From an uncultured Eubacteriales bacterium (GTDB lineage Bacteria > Bacillota > Clostridia > Oscillospirales > Oscillospiraceae), in assembly GCA_934572535.1 (NCBI GenBank), contig CAKTLJ010000011.1, positions 1 to 64,000 on the forward strand: a stretch of 64,000 nucleotides of DNA. Reading direction: 5' to 3'. The notes beneath the pieces were generated by a model that searched no databases, was not told the DNA's origin, and saw only the letters and a program-made list of their open reading frames with translations. The position numbers and the translations under genes were made by a program. Position 1 is the stretch's first letter; each line of letters begins with the position of its first letter. Below, piece by piece: positions 8,377-20,289 of this stretch.

Positions 8377-9417
8377 ATGCAGCAGTCTAAATCTGATAGC
8401 TACGCCGCAGCAGGCGTGGACATTACCGCCGGGTATAAGGCGGTAGAACTCATGAAGGCCCACATTGCCAAGACCATGACCGCGGGCGCCCTGTCCGACA
8501 TCGGTGGCTTCGGCGGCCTCTTCGAGCTGGATCTCACCGGCATCACCCGCCCCGTGCTGGTCAGCGGCACCGACGGCGTGGGCACCAAGCTGAAGCTGGC
8601 CTTCCTCATGGACAAGCACGACACCGTGGGCATTGACTGTGTGGCCATGTGCGTCAACGACATCGTTTGCTGCGGCGCAAAGCCCCTGTTCTTCCTGGAC
8701 TACATCGCCTGTGGAAAGAACGTGCCTGAAAAGATCGCCGGGATCGTCTCCGGCGTGGCCGAGGGCTGCGTCCAGTCCGGCGCGGCGCTCATCGGCGGCG
8801 AGACGGCGGAAATGCCCGGCTTCTATCCCATCGACGAGTACGACCTGGCCGGCTTTTCCGTGGGCGTGGTGGACAAGGAGAAGATCTTTGACAAGACCAC
8901 CATCCGGGAGGGGGACGTGGTGATCGGCCTGCCCTCCTCCGGCGTACACTCCAACGGCTTCTCCCTGGTCCGTAAGGTCCTGGATGTGGAGCACAGCGAC
9001 CTGAAGGCCCCTGTGGCAGAGCTGGGCGGCGCGTCCCTGGGCGAGACCCTGCTGACCCCCACCCGCATCTATGTCAAGACCATCCTGGCCCTCATGGAGT
9101 CCGTGTCCATCAAGTCCGTCTCCCACATCACCGGCGGCGGCTTCTATGAGAACATCCCCCGCAGCTTGCCCAAGGGCATGACCGCCAAGATCAAGGAGGC
9201 GGACGTGCCCGTGCTGCCCATCTTCCGCCTGATCGAGGAGAAGGGGAAGATCCCCCGCCGCGAGATGTTCAACACCTTCAACATGGGCGTTGGCATGACC
9301 GTCGTCGTGGGCAGGGAAGAGGCCGACAAGGCCATGGCCGCCCTGGAGGCCGTGGGCGAGAAGCCCGTCCGCCTGGGCGAGATCGTTGCCGGTGACGAGG
9401 GCGTCATCCTATGGTAA
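8377..9417 (+). CDS. purM: Phosphoribosylformylglycinamidine cyclo-ligase (AIR synthetase)
   Basis: This 346-residue enzyme closes the imidazole ring with ATP to give aminoimidazole ribonucleotide. Typical PurM blocks are [20 protein letters not shown] at the start, [15 protein letters not shown] near residue 61, [16 protein letters not shown] near residue 140, and [19 protein letters not shown] chose ATG 8377, which follows GGAGG with seven bases of spacing and gives the usual family N terminus. An ATG at 8350 would add nine residues. The last codons overlap the purN start by seven bases. Confidence 0.95.
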   Translation: MQQSKSDSYAAAGVDITAGYKAVELMKAHIAKTMTAGALSDIGGFGGLFELDLTGITRPVLVSGTDGVGTKLKLAFLMDKHDTVGIDCVAMCVNDIVCCGAKPLFFLDYIACGKNVPEKIAGIVSGVAEGCVQSGAALIGGETAEMPGFYPIDEYDLAGFSVGVVDKEKIFDKTTIREGDVVIGLPSSGVHSNGFSLVRKVLDVEHSDLKAPVAELGGASLGETLLTPTRIYVKTILALMESVSIKSVSHITGGGFYENIPRSLPKGMTAKIKEADVPVLPIFRLIEEKGKIPRREMFNTFNMGVGMTVVVGREEADKAMAALEAVGEKPVRLGEIVAGDEGVILW

Positions 9418-10025
9418 AAACGAAGATCGCGGTGATGGTCTCCGGCGGCGGGACCAACCTCCAGGCCATGCTGGACGCCCAGAACGAGGGCGTCCTCACC
9501 GCCGGGGAGGTCGTGCTGGTGATCGCCAGCAACGCCAAGGCCTACGCCCTCACCCGGGCCAGGAACGCGGGCGTGCCCGCCGTGGTTTGCAGCCGGAAGG
9601 AGCTGGGCAGCCAGGAGGCCTTCGAGGCCGCCATCTCCCAGGCGCTGGCCGACCACGGCGTGGAGCTCATCGTCCTGGCCGGGTTCATGAGCATCCTCAG
9701 CGAGCGCTTCACCAAGCAGTGGCCCCGCCGGATCCTGAACGTCCACCCCTCGCTGATCCCCTCCTTCTGCGGGCAGGGGTTCTACGGCCTGAAGGTCCAC
9801 GAGGCCGCCCTGGCCTATGGGGTGAAGGTCACCGGCGCGACCGTCCACTTCGTCAATGAAGTGCCCGACGGCGGCGAGATCCTTCTGCAAAGGGCCGTCG
9901 AGGTGCAGCCCGGCGACACCCCCGAGGTCCTGCAAAGACGGGTCATGGAGCAGGCCGAGTGGAAGCTCCTGCCCCGGGCGACCCAGATGATATCCGAAGA
10001 AATTGGGAAAGGGAAGGAACCATGA
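9411..10025 (+). CDS. purN: Phosphoribosylglycinamide formyltransferase
   Basis: This 204-residue enzyme transfers a formyl group from 10-formyl-tetrahydrofolate to GAR. Recognisable marks are [17 protein letters not shown] at the start, LAGFMSIL, the catalytic [10 protein letters not shown] near residue 109, and VPDGGEIL, whose Asp is the third catalytic residue. Its start overlaps the end of purM, and its stop overlaps the start of the next gene by four bases (ATGA), so the three are translationally coupled. It depends on the folate donor made by the fhs product at the end of the same operon. Confidence 0.95.
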   Translation: MVKTKIAVMVSGGGTNLQAMLDAQNEGVLTAGEVVLVIASNAKAYALTRARNAGVPAVVCSRKELGSQEAFEAAISQALADHGVELIVLAGFMSILSERFTKQWPRRILNVHPSLIPSFCGQGFYGLKVHEAALAYGVKVTGATVHFVNEVPDGGEILLQRAVEVQPGDTPEVLQRRVMEQAEWKLLPRATQMISEEIGKGKEP

Positions 10026-10732
10026 ATATCTACGAATCGCTTGACCTGGCCACCCTGCTGGCCGGGAATCCATACCCTGGCCGGGGCATCGTGCTCGGCA
10101 AGACTGCGGACGGGGCCAAGTCCGTGGTGGCCTACTTCATCATGGGCCGCAGCGAGAACAGCCGCAACCGGGTCTTCCTCAAGGAGCCGGACGGCATCCG
10201 CACCGAGGCCTATGACCCCGCCAAGCTGGCTGACCCCAGCCTGATCATCTACCATCCCGTCCGTCAGGTGGGCCGGGGCCTGATCGTCACCAACGGCGAC
10301 CAGACCGACACCATCCGGGACTTCATCGAGCGCGGCCTTCCCTTTGAGCAGGCCCTGCGCACCCGGGCGTTTGAGCCGGACGGGCCCAACTGGACCCCCC
10401 GCATCTCCGGCCTGCTCGCGCCGGACGGCAGCTATAAGATGTCCATCCTGAAGAGTGCCGACGCGGAAGGCTCCGCCTGCGCCCGGTACACCTATGAGTA
10501 TCCTGGCCTGGCCGGGGTGGGACACTTCCTCCACACCTACGTGACCGACGGCGACCCCATCCCCACCTTCCAGGGGGAGCCTGAGCGGGTGGCCATCACC
10601 GGCACCATGGCGGAGTTTACCGACCGGGTGTGGAACAGCCTCCATGAGGCCAACAAAATTTCCCTCTACGTGCGCTTCACCGATCTGGCGACCGGGGCGT
10701 ATGAAGAGACCATCATCAACAAACACCAATAA
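10022..10732 (+). CDS. purO: IMP cyclohydrolase, PurO type
   Basis: This 236-residue protein resembles the archaeal-type IMP cyclohydrolase family, which closes FAICAR to IMP. The pattern LLAGNPYPGRGIVLGKTADG at the start, the following GRSENSRNRVF and the later LIVTNGDQTDT are features I associate with that family. It sits directly before a stand-alone AICAR transformylase, so together the two genes do the work of bifunctional PurH. The start ATG overlaps the purN stop. Most bacteria use PurH; this split arrangement is less common. Confidence 0.8.
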   Translation: MNIYESLDLATLLAGNPYPGRGIVLGKTADGAKSVVAYFIMGRSENSRNRVFLKEPDGIRTEAYDPAKLADPSLIIYHPVRQVGRGLIVTNGDQTDTIRDFIERGLPFEQALRTRAFEPDGPNWTPRISGLLAPDGSYKMSILKSADAEGSACARYTYEYPGLAGVGHFLHTYVTDGDPIPTFQGEPERVAITGTMAEFTDRVWNSLHEANKISLYVRFTDLATGAYEETIINKHQ

Positions 10733-10747
10733 TGGGGGGATCGAGGA

Positions 10748-11926
10748 ATGAAAGAACTGGAACTGAAATACGGCTGTAACCCCAACCAGAAGCCCGCCAG
10801 CATCTCCGTCAGCGACGGCAGAGACCTGCCCATCGAGATCCTGGGGGGCAAGCCCGGCTACATCAACCTGCTGGACGCCTTCAACTCCTGGCAGCTGGTG
10901 AAGGAGCTCAAGGAGGCCACCGGCCTGCCCGCTGCTGCTTCCTTTAAGCACGTCTCTCCCGCCGGTGCGGCCGTCGGCCTGCCCCTGAGCGAGACCGACA
11001 AGGCCATCTACTTCGTGGACGACGACGCGGCCCTCTCTCCCATCGCCTGCGCCTACATCCGCGCCCGGGGCGCTGACCGCCTGTGCTCCTACGGCGACTG
11101 GGCCGCCCTCAGCGACACCTGCGACGCGGCCACCGCCGCCTATCTGAAGCCCGAGGTCTCCGACGGCATCATCGCCCCCGACTTCACCCCCGAGGCGCTG
11201 GAGATCCTCCGGACCAAGAAGAAGGGCAACTACAACATCGTCAAGATCGACCCCAGCTACGTCCCCGCCGTGCAGGAGCACAAGGATGTCTTCGGCATCA
11301 CCTTCGAGCAGGGCCGCAACAACTTCAAGATCGACGAGAGCCTGCTGACCAACTTGGTCACCGAGAACAAGGAGCTGCCCGACAGCGCCAAGATCGACAT
11401 GCTCGTGGCCCTCATCACCCTCAAGTACACCCAGTCCAACTCCGTCTGCTATGTGAAGGACGGCCAGGCCATCGGCGTGGGCGCCGGGCAGCAGAGCCGC
11501 ATCCACTGCACCCGCCTGGCGGGCAGCAAGGCGGACAACTGGTACCTGCGCCAGCACCCCAAGGCCCTGGGCCTGCAATTCCTGGACGACATCCGCCGCC
11601 CCGACCGGGACAACGCCATCGACGTCTACCTCTCCGATGAGTACGAGGACGTCCTGCGGGAGGGTGTCTGGCAGAACACCTTCAAGGTCAAGCCCGAGCC
11701 GCTGACCGTGGAGGAGAAGAAGGCCTGGATCGCCACCCAGTCCGGCGTCACCGTGGGCAGCGATGCCTTCTTCCCCTTTGGCGACAACGTGGAGCGGGCC
11801 AGAAAGTCCGGCGTGGCCTACATCGTGGAGCCGGGCGGCTCCATCCGTGACGACAACGTCATCGAGACGGCCAACCGCTACAACATGGTCATGGCCTTCA
11901 CCGGGATGCGCCTGTTCCATCACTGA
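10748..11926 (+). CDS. AICAR formyltransferase (stand-alone PurH transformylase domain)
   Basis: This 392-residue protein corresponds to the transformylase part of PurH without the N-terminal cyclohydrolase domain. It formylates AICAR with 10-formyl-tetrahydrofolate. The early ELKYGCNPNQKPA and the catalytic Lys-His motif ASFKHVSPAGAAVG near residue 66 (KHTNPCG in PurH) are clear. Later come NSVCYVKDGQAIGVGAGQQS and SDAFFPFGDNVERA, both typical. When folate is short this step stalls and ZMP/ZTP accumulate, the signal of the operon's riboswitch. RBS-like GGGGATCGAGGA precedes ATG 10748. Confidence 0.9.
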   Translation: MKELELKYGCNPNQKPASISVSDGRDLPIEILGGKPGYINLLDAFNSWQLVKELKEATGLPAAASFKHVSPAGAAVGLPLSETDKAIYFVDDDAALSPIACAYIRARGADRLCSYGDWAALSDTCDAATAAYLKPEVSDGIIAPDFTPEALEILRTKKKGNYNIVKIDPSYVPAVQEHKDVFGITFEQGRNNFKIDESLLTNLVTENKELPDSAKIDMLVALITLKYTQSNSVCYVKDGQAIGVGAGQQSRIHCTRLAGSKADNWYLRQHPKALGLQFLDDIRRPDRDNAIDVYLSDEYEDVLREGVWQNTFKVKPEPLTVEEKKAWIATQSGVTVGSDAFFPFGDNVERARKSGVAYIVEPGGSIRDDNVIETANRYNMVMAFTGMRLFHH

Positions 11927-11956
11927 GCTTCGTGGAAATGAAATGGGAGGAAAACA

Positions 11957-13231
<1,275 letters not shown>

Positions 13232-13245
13232 AGAGGGAGATTGCA

Positions 13246-16200
13246 ATGGTTTATCGGGTATATGTAGAAAAACGCCCCGGGCTGACCGCGGAAGCGGACG
13301 CCCTGCTGGGCGATATCCGCACCCTGCTCCGGATCGAGTCTCTGGAAGGCCTGCGGCTGTTCAACCGGTATGACGTGGAAAACATCACGCCGGAGCTGTT
13401 TGAGTACAGCGTGAAGACCATCCTGTCCGAGCCTCAGCTGGACCTGGTCACCGACGCCCTGCCTGCGGGCGGCACGGTCTTCGCCGTGGAGTATCTGCCC
13501 GGTCAGTTCGACCAGCGGGCCGACTCCGCCGCCCAGTGCATCCAGATTCTGTCCCAGGGGGAGCGTCCTCTGGTCCGCTCCGCCCGGGTCTATCAGCTCA
13601 TGGGCAACCTGACCGCCGAGGATGTGGCGGCCATCAAGAAGTACCTCATCAACCCCGTGGAGTCCCGCGAGGCCTCCCTGGAGCCCTTCGAGACCCTGGT
13701 GACGAGCTACGAGATCCCCGACTCCGTGGCCACCCTGGCGGGCTTCCGGGACATGGACGAGGCGGCCATGGAGAAGATGGTGGCCGACTTCGGCCTGGCC
13801 ATGGACCTGGACGACCTGCGCTTCTGCCGGGACTACTTCCGCACCGAGGAGCGCGACCCCACCATGACCGAGCTGAAGGTCATCGACACCTATTGGTCCG
13901 ACCACTGCCGCCACACCACCTTCCTGACCACCATCGACGGCGTGGAGTTCCAAAGCCCCATCCTCCAGCAGACCTATGAGGAGTATCTGAGCATCCGCAA
14001 GCGGCTCAACCGAACCAAGCCCATCAACCTGATGGACATCGGCACCATCGTGACCAAATACCTGAAGAAGCAGGGCAAGATGCCCAAGCTGGACGAGTCC
14101 GAGGAGATCAACGCCTGCACCGTGAAGATCAAGGTGGACACCGACGACGGCAAGGAGGACTGGCTGCTGCTCTTCAAGAACGAGACCCACAACCACCCCA
14201 CCGAGATCGAGCCCTTCGGCGGCGCGGCCACCTGCGTGGGCGGCGCCATCCGCGACCCCCTCTCCGGCCGGTCCTATGTCTACTCCGCCATGCGCGTCAC
14301 CGGCGCGGCCGACCCCCTGACCCCCATCGACGAGACCATGGAGGGTAAGCTGCCCCAGCGCACCATCGTCACCAAGGCTGCCGCCGGTTACAGCTCCTAC
14401 GGCAACCAGATCGGCCTGGCGACCGGGCAGGTGGACGAGCTCTACCACCCCGGCTACGCGGCCAAGCGCATGGAGATCGGCGCGGTCATCGCCGCCGCTC
14501 CTGCGGAAAATGTCCGCCGTGAGCGTCCCGCCCCCGGCGACGTGGTCATCCTGCTGGGCGGCCGCACCGGCCGCGACGGCTGCGGCGGCGCGACCGGCTC
14601 CTCCAAGTCCCACACCATGGAGTCCCTGGAGTCCTGCGGGGCCGAGGTCCAGAAGGGCAACGCCCCCGAGGAGCGCAAGCTCCAGCGCCTCTTCCGCGAT
14701 CCCGAGGCCTCCCGCCTCATCAAGCGCTGCAACGACTTCGGCGCGGGCGGCGTCTCCGTGGCCATCGGCGAGCTGGCCGAGGGCCTGGAGATCGACCTGA
14801 ACACCGTGCCCAAGAAGTACGAGGGCCTGGACGGCACCGAGCTGGCCATCAGCGAATCCCAGGAGAGAATGGCCGTGGTGGTCGAGGCCCAGGACGCTGC
14901 ACGCTTCATGGAGCTGGCCGCCGCCGAGAACCTGGAGTCCACCGTGGTGGCCAAGGTCACCGACAAGGGCCGCCTGACCATGCACTGGAACGGCAAGAAC
15001 ATCGTGGACATCTCCCGCGCCTTCCTGGACACCAACGGCGTGGAAAAGCACATCAACGCCGTCACCGCCCGCCCCGAGTCCATCCTCAAGGAGCAGGTCA
15101 GCGACTTCCGCCAGGGCTACCTGGACCTGGCGCAGGACCTGAACGTCTGCTCCAAGCGCGGCCTGTCCGAGCGGTTCGACTCCACCATCGGCAGCGGCAC
15201 CGTCCTGATGCCCTTCGGCGGCAAGTATCAGCTGACCCCCACCCAGGCGATGGTCAACAAGATCTCCATCGAGAAGAAGGACACCGACACCTGCTCCCTG
15301 ATGGCCTGGGGCTACAACCCCTATATCACCGAGAAGAGCCCCTACCACGGGGCCTACCTGGCGGTCATCGAGTCCGTGGCCAAGCTGGTGGCGACCGGCG
15401 CGAACTTAAAGGAGACCTATCTGAGCTTCCAGGAGTATTTCCAGAAGCTGGGCAAGGACCCTGCGCGCTGGGGCCAGCCTTTGGCGGCTCTGCTGGGCGC
15501 GTTCCGCGCGCAGAAGGAGCTGGAGATCGCGGCCATCGGCGGCAAGGACTCCATGAGCGGCAGCTTCGAGCAGCTCAACGTCCCGCCCACCCTGGTCTCC
15601 TTCGCCGTGACCACCGACAAGATCGGCAGCATCGTCTCCCCCGAATTCAAGGAGGCCGGGCATCCTGTCGTGTGGCTGTGCCCCGAGTACGGTCCCGACG
15701 GCCTGCCTGCGGCAAACTCCCTCAAGGAGACCTTCAAGACCGTCAACAAGCTCATGAAGAAGGGCAAGGTCAAGGCCGCCTACACCCCCGGCTTCGGCGG
15801 CGTGGCGGAGGCCGTGCTCAAGATGTCCCTGGGCAACGGCATCGGCCTGCAATTTGACGAGGGCTGCACCATGGACGAGCTGTTCGCCTATGCCTACGGC
15901 TCCTTCGTGCTGGAGCTGACCGAGAAGGAGAACGTGGGCCTGCCGCTGGGCGTGACCACCGGCGACGGCAGCCTGACCTGGAGAGAGCAGACCGTCACCC
16001 GGGAGGAGCTTCTGGGGGCCTACGAGGGCAAGCTGGAGCCCATCTACGCCTGCAACATCTCCCAGGGCGCGGGCGAGATCCCGACCTTCACCACCACCTG
16101 CGACAGCTGGAAGAAGCCGGTCGTCAAGTCCGCCAAGCCCCGCGTGCTGATCCCCGTCTTCCCCGGTACCAACTGCGAGTACGACGCGGCCAAGGCCATG

Positions 16201-16932
16201 CGCGCGGCCGGGGCCGAGCCTGAGATCGTGGTCATCAAGAACCAGACAGCAGGCGACATCGCGGCCTCCATGGACTACGTGGCCAAGAAGCTGGGCGAGG
16301 CGCAGATCGTCTTCATCCCCGGCGGCTTCTCCGGCGGCGACGAGCCGGACGGCTCCGCCAAGTTCATCACCTCCTTCTTCCGCGCCGGTAAGATCAAGGA
16401 TCAGGTCCACGAGCTGCTCAAAAACCGCGACGGCCTGATGCTGGGCGTCTGCAACGGCTTCCAGGCCCTCATCAAGCTGGGTCTGGTGCCCTACGGCGAG
16501 ATCATCGACACCGACGAGACCTGCCCGACCCTGACCTACAACACCATCGGCCGCCACCAGTCCCGCCTGGTCCGGACCCGCGTGGCGTCCAACCTGTCCC
16601 CCTGGCTCATGAACACCAAGCCCGGCGAGGTCTACACCGTGCCCATCTCCCACGGCGAGGGCCGCTTCCTGGCCTCCGACGAGCTGATCCGGAAGCTGGC
16701 GGCCAACGGGCAGATCGCCACCCAGTACGTGGACCTGGCCGGAGCCCCCACCGCCGACATCCACTTCAATCCCAACAACTCTGCCTGCGCCGTGGAAGGC
16801 ATCACCTCTCCCGACGGCCGTGTCTTCGGCAAGATGGGCCACACCGAGCGCACCGGCGCGGGCCTGTATCTCAACGTGCCCGGCTCGTATGATATGAAGA
16901 TCTTCCGTTCCGCAGTTGAATATTTTAAGTAA
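13246..16932 (+). CDS. purL: Phosphoribosylformylglycinamidine synthase, single-chain
   Basis: This large 1228-residue enzyme converts FGAR to FGAM with glutamine and ATP. It is the single-polypeptide form. An N-terminal PurS-like part comes first, then the two PurM-like synthetase halves ([20 protein letters not shown] near residue 309; the [15 protein letters not shown] loop; [19 protein letters not shown]). A C-terminal glutamine amidotransferase domain starts near residue 964 ([17 protein letters not shown]), with nucleophile Cys in MLGVCNGFQ and His in ISHGEGRF. Here, unlike in the PurF-like protein, the glutaminase residues are intact. The gene starts 14 bases after purD. Confidence 0.95.
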   Translation: MVYRVYVEKRPGLTAEADALLGDIRTLLRIESLEGLRLFNRYDVENITPELFEYSVKTILSEPQLDLVTDALPAGGTVFAVEYLPGQFDQRADSAAQCIQILSQGERPLVRSARVYQLMGNLTAEDVAAIKKYLINPVESREASLEPFETLVTSYEIPDSVATLAGFRDMDEAAMEKMVADFGLAMDLDDLRFCRDYFRTEERDPTMTELKVIDTYWSDHCRHTTFLTTIDGVEFQSPILQQTYEEYLSIRKRLNRTKPINLMDIGTIVTKYLKKQGKMPKLDESEEINACTVKIKVDTDDGKEDWLLLFKNETHNHPTEIEPFGGAATCVGGAIRDPLSGRSYVYSAMRVTGAADPLTPIDETMEGKLPQRTIVTKAAAGYSSYGNQIGLATGQVDELYHPGYAAKRMEIGAVIAAAPAENVRRERPAPGDVVILLGGRTGRDGCGGATGSSKSHTMESLESCGAEVQKGNAPEERKLQRLFRDPEASRLIKRCNDFGAGGVSVAIGELAEGLEIDLNTVPKKYEGLDGTELAISESQERMAVVVEAQDAARFMELAAAENLESTVVAKVTDKGRLTMHWNGKNIVDISRAFLDTNGVEKHINAVTARPESILKEQVSDFRQGYLDLAQDLNVCSKRGLSERFDSTIGSGTVLMPFGGKYQLTPTQAMVNKISIEKKDTDTCSLMAWGYNPYITEKSPYHGAYLAVIESVAKLVATGANLKETYLSFQEYFQKLGKDPARWGQPLAALLGAFRAQKELEIAAIGGKDSMSGSFEQLNVPPTLVSFAVTTDKIGSIVSPEFKEAGHPVVWLCPEYGPDGLPAANSLKETFKTVNKLMKKGKVKAAYTPGFGGVAEAVLKMSLGNGIGLQFDEGCTMDELFAYAYGSFVLELTEKENVGLPLGVTTGDGSLTWREQTVTREELLGAYEGKLEPIYACNISQGAGEIPTFTTTCDSWKKPVVKSAKPRVLIPVFPGTNCEYDAAKAMRAAGAEPEIVVIKNQTAGDIAASMDYVAKKLGEAQIVFIPGGFSGGDEPDGSAKFITSFFRAGKIKDQVHELLKNRDGLMLGVCNGFQALIKLGLVPYGEIIDTDETCPTLTYNTIGRHQSRLVRTRVASNLSPWLMNTKPGEVYTVPISHGEGRFLASDELIRKLAANGQIATQYVDLAGAPTADIHFNPNNSACAVEGITSPDGRVFGKMGHTERTGAGLYLNVPGSYDMKIFRSAVEYFK

Positions 16933-16952
16933 GAAAGGAGCGCAGCCCTGTC

Positions 16953-18458
16953 ATGGCTTTTTACTATCCTGAACCCTCCCATACCTTTAGTGAGTATCTG
17001 CTGGTCCCCGGCTTCACGTCGGAGGAGTGCATCCCGGACAACGTCTCCCTGAAGACGCCCCTGGTCAAGTACCGCAAGGGGGAGGAGGCGTGCCCCATCA
17101 GCCTGAATATCCCCATGGTTTCCGCCATCATGCAGGCCGTTTCCAACGACACCCTGGCCGTTGCCCTGGCAAAGGAGGGCGGTCTGTCCTTCATCTATGG
17201 CTCCCAGTCCATTGAGGATGAGGCCGCCATGGTCCGCCGCGTCAAGAGCAGCAAGGCCGGTTTCGTGGTCAGCGCCTCCAACCTGACCCCCGACGCCACC
17301 CTGGGCGACGTGCTGTCCCTGAAGCAGAAGAACGGCTTCTCCACCGTGGCCATCACCGAGGACGCCACCCCCACCGGCAAGCTCCTGGGCCTGGTCACCA
17401 GCCGCGACTACCGCATCACCCGTATGACCGGCGACATTCCGGTGCGCGAGTTCATGACGCCCCGGGAAAAGCTCATCACCGCCCCCGCCAGCACCACCCT
17501 GAAGGAAGCCAATGACATCATCTGGGAGCACAAGCTCAACGCCCTGCCCATCGTGGACGAGGACGACCACCTGATGTACTTCGTCTTCCGCAAGGACTAT
17601 GCCGAGCACAAGGAGCACCCCCTGGCGCTCCAGGACGCGGACAAGCGCTACCTGGTGGGCGCCGGCATCAACTCCAAGGACTATGAGCAGCGGGTGCCCG
17701 CGCTGGTGGAGGCCGGTGCCGACGTGCTGTGCATCGACTCCTCCGAGGGCTACTCCGTCTGGCAGAAGAAGACCATCGACTTCATCCGCGCGCGCTATGG
17801 CGACACCGTGAAGATCGGCGCGGGCAACGTGGTGGACCGAGAGGGCTTCCGCTACCTGGCAGAGTGCGGCGCGGACTTCGTGAAGGTCGGCATCGGCGGC
17901 GGCTCCATCTGCATCACCCGCGAGACCAAGGGCATTGGCCGCGGCCAGGCCTCCGCCCTGATCGAGGTGGCGGCCGCCCGGGACGAGTATTTTAAGGAGA
18001 CCGGCGTCTATGTGCCCATCTGCTCCGACGGCGGCATCGTCTTTGACTTCCACATGACCCTGGCCCTGGCCATGGGCGCGGACTTCCTGATGCTGGGCCG
18101 CTACTTCGCCCGCTTTGACGAAAGCCCCACCAACAAGCTGATGGTCAACGGGGCCTACGTGAAGGAGTACTGGGGCGAGGGCTCTAACCGCGCCCGCAAC
18201 TGGCAGCGCTATGACCTGGGCGGCAAGAGCGACCTGGCCTTCGAGGAAGGCGTGGATTCCTACGTGGCCTACGCCGGTTCCCTGCACGACAACGTGCAGA
18301 AGAGCCTCTACAAGGTCAAGTCCACCATGTGCAACTGCGGCGTCATCAGCATCCCCGACCTGCAAAAGAACGCGCGGATGACCCTGGTCTCCGCCACCAG
18401 CATCGTGGAGGGCGGTTACCATGACGTGACCCTGCGCTCCACCGGCAGCAACGTGTAA
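16953..18458 (+). CDS. guaB: IMP dehydrogenase, Tritrichomonas-like
   Basis: This 501-residue enzyme oxidises IMP to XMP, the committed step to GMP. A CBS-domain pair lies between about residues 100 and 220 ([29 protein letters not shown]), inserted in the barrel. The catalytic loop reads [20 protein letters not shown] with Cys320, and the flap carries [10 protein letters not shown] with the Arg-Tyr pair. The loop sequence, the [15 protein letters not shown] block and KSTMCNCG are, from memory, nearly identical to the parasite Tritrichomonas foetus enzyme and unlike the usual bacterial GPGSICTTR form. The gene begins 20 bases after purL with AAAGGAG. Confidence 0.93.
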   Translation: MAFYYPEPSHTFSEYLLVPGFTSEECIPDNVSLKTPLVKYRKGEEACPISLNIPMVSAIMQAVSNDTLAVALAKEGGLSFIYGSQSIEDEAAMVRRVKSSKAGFVVSASNLTPDATLGDVLSLKQKNGFSTVAITEDATPTGKLLGLVTSRDYRITRMTGDIPVREFMTPREKLITAPASTTLKEANDIIWEHKLNALPIVDEDDHLMYFVFRKDYAEHKEHPLALQDADKRYLVGAGINSKDYEQRVPALVEAGADVLCIDSSEGYSVWQKKTIDFIRARYGDTVKIGAGNVVDREGFRYLAECGADFVKVGIGGGSICITRETKGIGRGQASALIEVAAARDEYFKETGVYVPICSDGGIVFDFHMTLALAMGADFLMLGRYFARFDESPTNKLMVNGAYVKEYWGEGSNRARNWQRYDLGGKSDLAFEEGVDSYVAYAGSLHDNVQKSLYKVKSTMCNCGVISIPDLQKNARMTLVSATSIVEGGYHDVTLRSTGSNV

Positions 18459-18560
18459 CGGAAAACAGAGCAGAAGCCGGGGAAGCCGCCGTCGCGCGTA
18501 GAGAGCCGGGCGATAGGCGGTCCTCCCCGCACGTCCCAAAGAGGGAAAGGAGAGGACTTC

Positions 18561-20228
18561 GTGAAAAGTGATATCGAAATTGCTCAGGCCTGCGAAATGA
18601 AGCACATCCGCGAGATCGCCAAGACGGCGGGCGTGGAGGAGAAGTACCTGGAGCAGTACGGCAACTACAAGGCAAAGATCGACTACGGGATGCTCCGGGA
18701 GGTGGACCGTCCCGACGGCAAGCTCATCCTGGTGACCGCGATCACCCCCACCCCGGCAGGGGAGGGCAAGACCACCACCACCGTCGGCCTGGCCGACGGC
18801 CTGCGAAAGATCGGCAAGAACTCCGTGGTGGCGCTGCGGGAGCCTTCCCTCGGCCCGGTCTTCGGCGTGAAGGGCGGGGCCGCCGGCGGCGGATACGCCC
18901 AGGTGGTGCCCATGGAGGACATCAACCTCCACTTCACCGGCGACTTCCACGCCATCGGCGCGGCCAACAACCTGCTGGCCGCGATGCTGGACAACCACAT
19001 CCAGCAGGGCAACCAGCTCGGCATTGACGTGAAGAAGATCACCTGGAAGCGCTGCGTGGACATGAACGACCGCCAGCTGCGCAGCGTGGTGGACGGCCTG
19101 GGGGGCCGGATGCAGGGCGTGCCCCGCGAGGACGGGTTTGATATCACGGTGGCCTCTGAGGTCATGGCGGTGCTGTGCCTGGCGACCTCCATCACCGACC
19201 TGAAGGAGCGCCTGGGCCGCATGGTCGTGGCCTATACCTACGAGGACAAGCCCGTCACCGCCAACGATCTGAAGGCCGCCGGGGCCATGGCCGCCCTGCT
19301 GAAGGACGCCCTGAAGCCAAACCTGGTCCAGACCCTGGCGGGGACCCCCGCCATCATCCACGGCGGTCCCTTCGCGAACATCGCCCACGGCTGCAACTCC
19401 ATCATGGCCACCCGGGCGGCGCTCAAGCTGGGCGATTACGCCGTCACGGAGGCAGGCTTCGGCGCGGACCTGGGCGCGGAGAAGTTCCTGGACATCAAGT
19501 GCCGCATGGCCGGGCTGAAGCCCGACGCGGTGGTGGTCGTGGCGACCGTCCGTGCCCTGAAGCATCACGGCGGCGTGGCCAAGGCCGACCTGGGGACGGA
19601 GAACCTGGAGGCCCTGGAAAAGGGTCTGCCCAACCTGCTGCGCCACGTGGAGAACCTCACCACGGTCTTCCGCCTGCCCTGCGTGGTGGCCATCAACCGC
19701 TTCCCCCTGGACACCGAGGCGGAGCTGGCGCTGATCGAGACCAAGTGCAGGGAGCTGGGCGTCAACGTGGCCCTGTCCGAGGTGTGGGCCAAGGGCGGCG
19801 AAGGCGGCGTCGCGCTGGCGGAGGAGGTCGTTCGCCTGTGCGAGCAGCCCAACGACTTCCGCCAGTCCTATGAGCTGGACGCCACCATCGAGGAAAAGCT
19901 GGAGGCCATCGTCACCAAGATCTACCGGGGCGCGCGGGTCGAGCTGACCGCCAATGCCAAGAAGCAGGCCAAGCAGCTGACCGACATGGGCTTTGGCGGC
20001 TACCCCATCTGCATGGCAAAGACCCAGTACAGCTTCTCGGACAACGCGGCCCTTCTGGGCGCGCCCGAGGGCTTCACGGTCACCGTCCGTGACCTCAAGA
20101 TCTCCGCCGGTGCCGGCTTTATCGTGGCCCTGACCGGCGACATCATGACCATGCCCGGCCTGCCCAAGGTCCCCGCCGCAGAGAAGATCGACGTGGACGA
20201 GACCGGCAAGATCACGGGTCTGTTCTGA
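18561..20228 (+). CDS. fhs: Formate-tetrahydrofolate ligase
   Basis: This 555-residue enzyme makes 10-formyl-tetrahydrofolate from formate, tetrahydrofolate and ATP. The P-loop region [20 protein letters not shown] near residue 60 and [19 protein letters not shown] are clear family marks, and [17 protein letters not shown] follows in the middle. Translation starts at GTG 18561 after AAAGGAGAGG. It is the last gene of the purine operon, supplying the one-carbon donor for purN and the AICAR transformylase. This placement fits control by a ZTP riboswitch, which senses lack of that donor. Confidence 0.96.
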   Translation: MKSDIEIAQACEMKHIREIAKTAGVEEKYLEQYGNYKAKIDYGMLREVDRPDGKLILVTAITPTPAGEGKTTTTVGLADGLRKIGKNSVVALREPSLGPVFGVKGGAAGGGYAQVVPMEDINLHFTGDFHAIGAANNLLAAMLDNHIQQGNQLGIDVKKITWKRCVDMNDRQLRSVVDGLGGRMQGVPREDGFDITVASEVMAVLCLATSITDLKERLGRMVVAYTYEDKPVTANDLKAAGAMAALLKDALKPNLVQTLAGTPAIIHGGPFANIAHGCNSIMATRAALKLGDYAVTEAGFGADLGAEKFLDIKCRMAGLKPDAVVVVATVRALKHHGGVAKADLGTENLEALEKGLPNLLRHVENLTTVFRLPCVVAINRFPLDTEAELALIETKCRELGVNVALSEVWAKGGEGGVALAEEVVRLCEQPNDFRQSYELDATIEEKLEAIVTKIYRGARVELTANAKKQAKQLTDMGFGGYPICMAKTQYSFSDNAALLGAPEGFTVTVRDLKISAGAGFIVALTGDIMTMPGLPKVPAAEKIDVDETGKITGLF

Positions 20229-20246
20229 TCTCCCATACGATAGACG

Positions 20247-20284
20247 AACCCCGCCACCCTGGCAAGCAGGGCGGCGGGGTTTCC
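20247..20284. terminator. Terminator shared by fhs and tmcAL
   Basis: An AACCCCGCC/GGCGGGGTT stem extended by CCCT/AGGG lies between convergent genes. It is followed by only a short T run on the plus strand, so it is a moderate bidirectional terminator. Confidence 0.65.
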
Positions 20285-20289
20285 GATGT

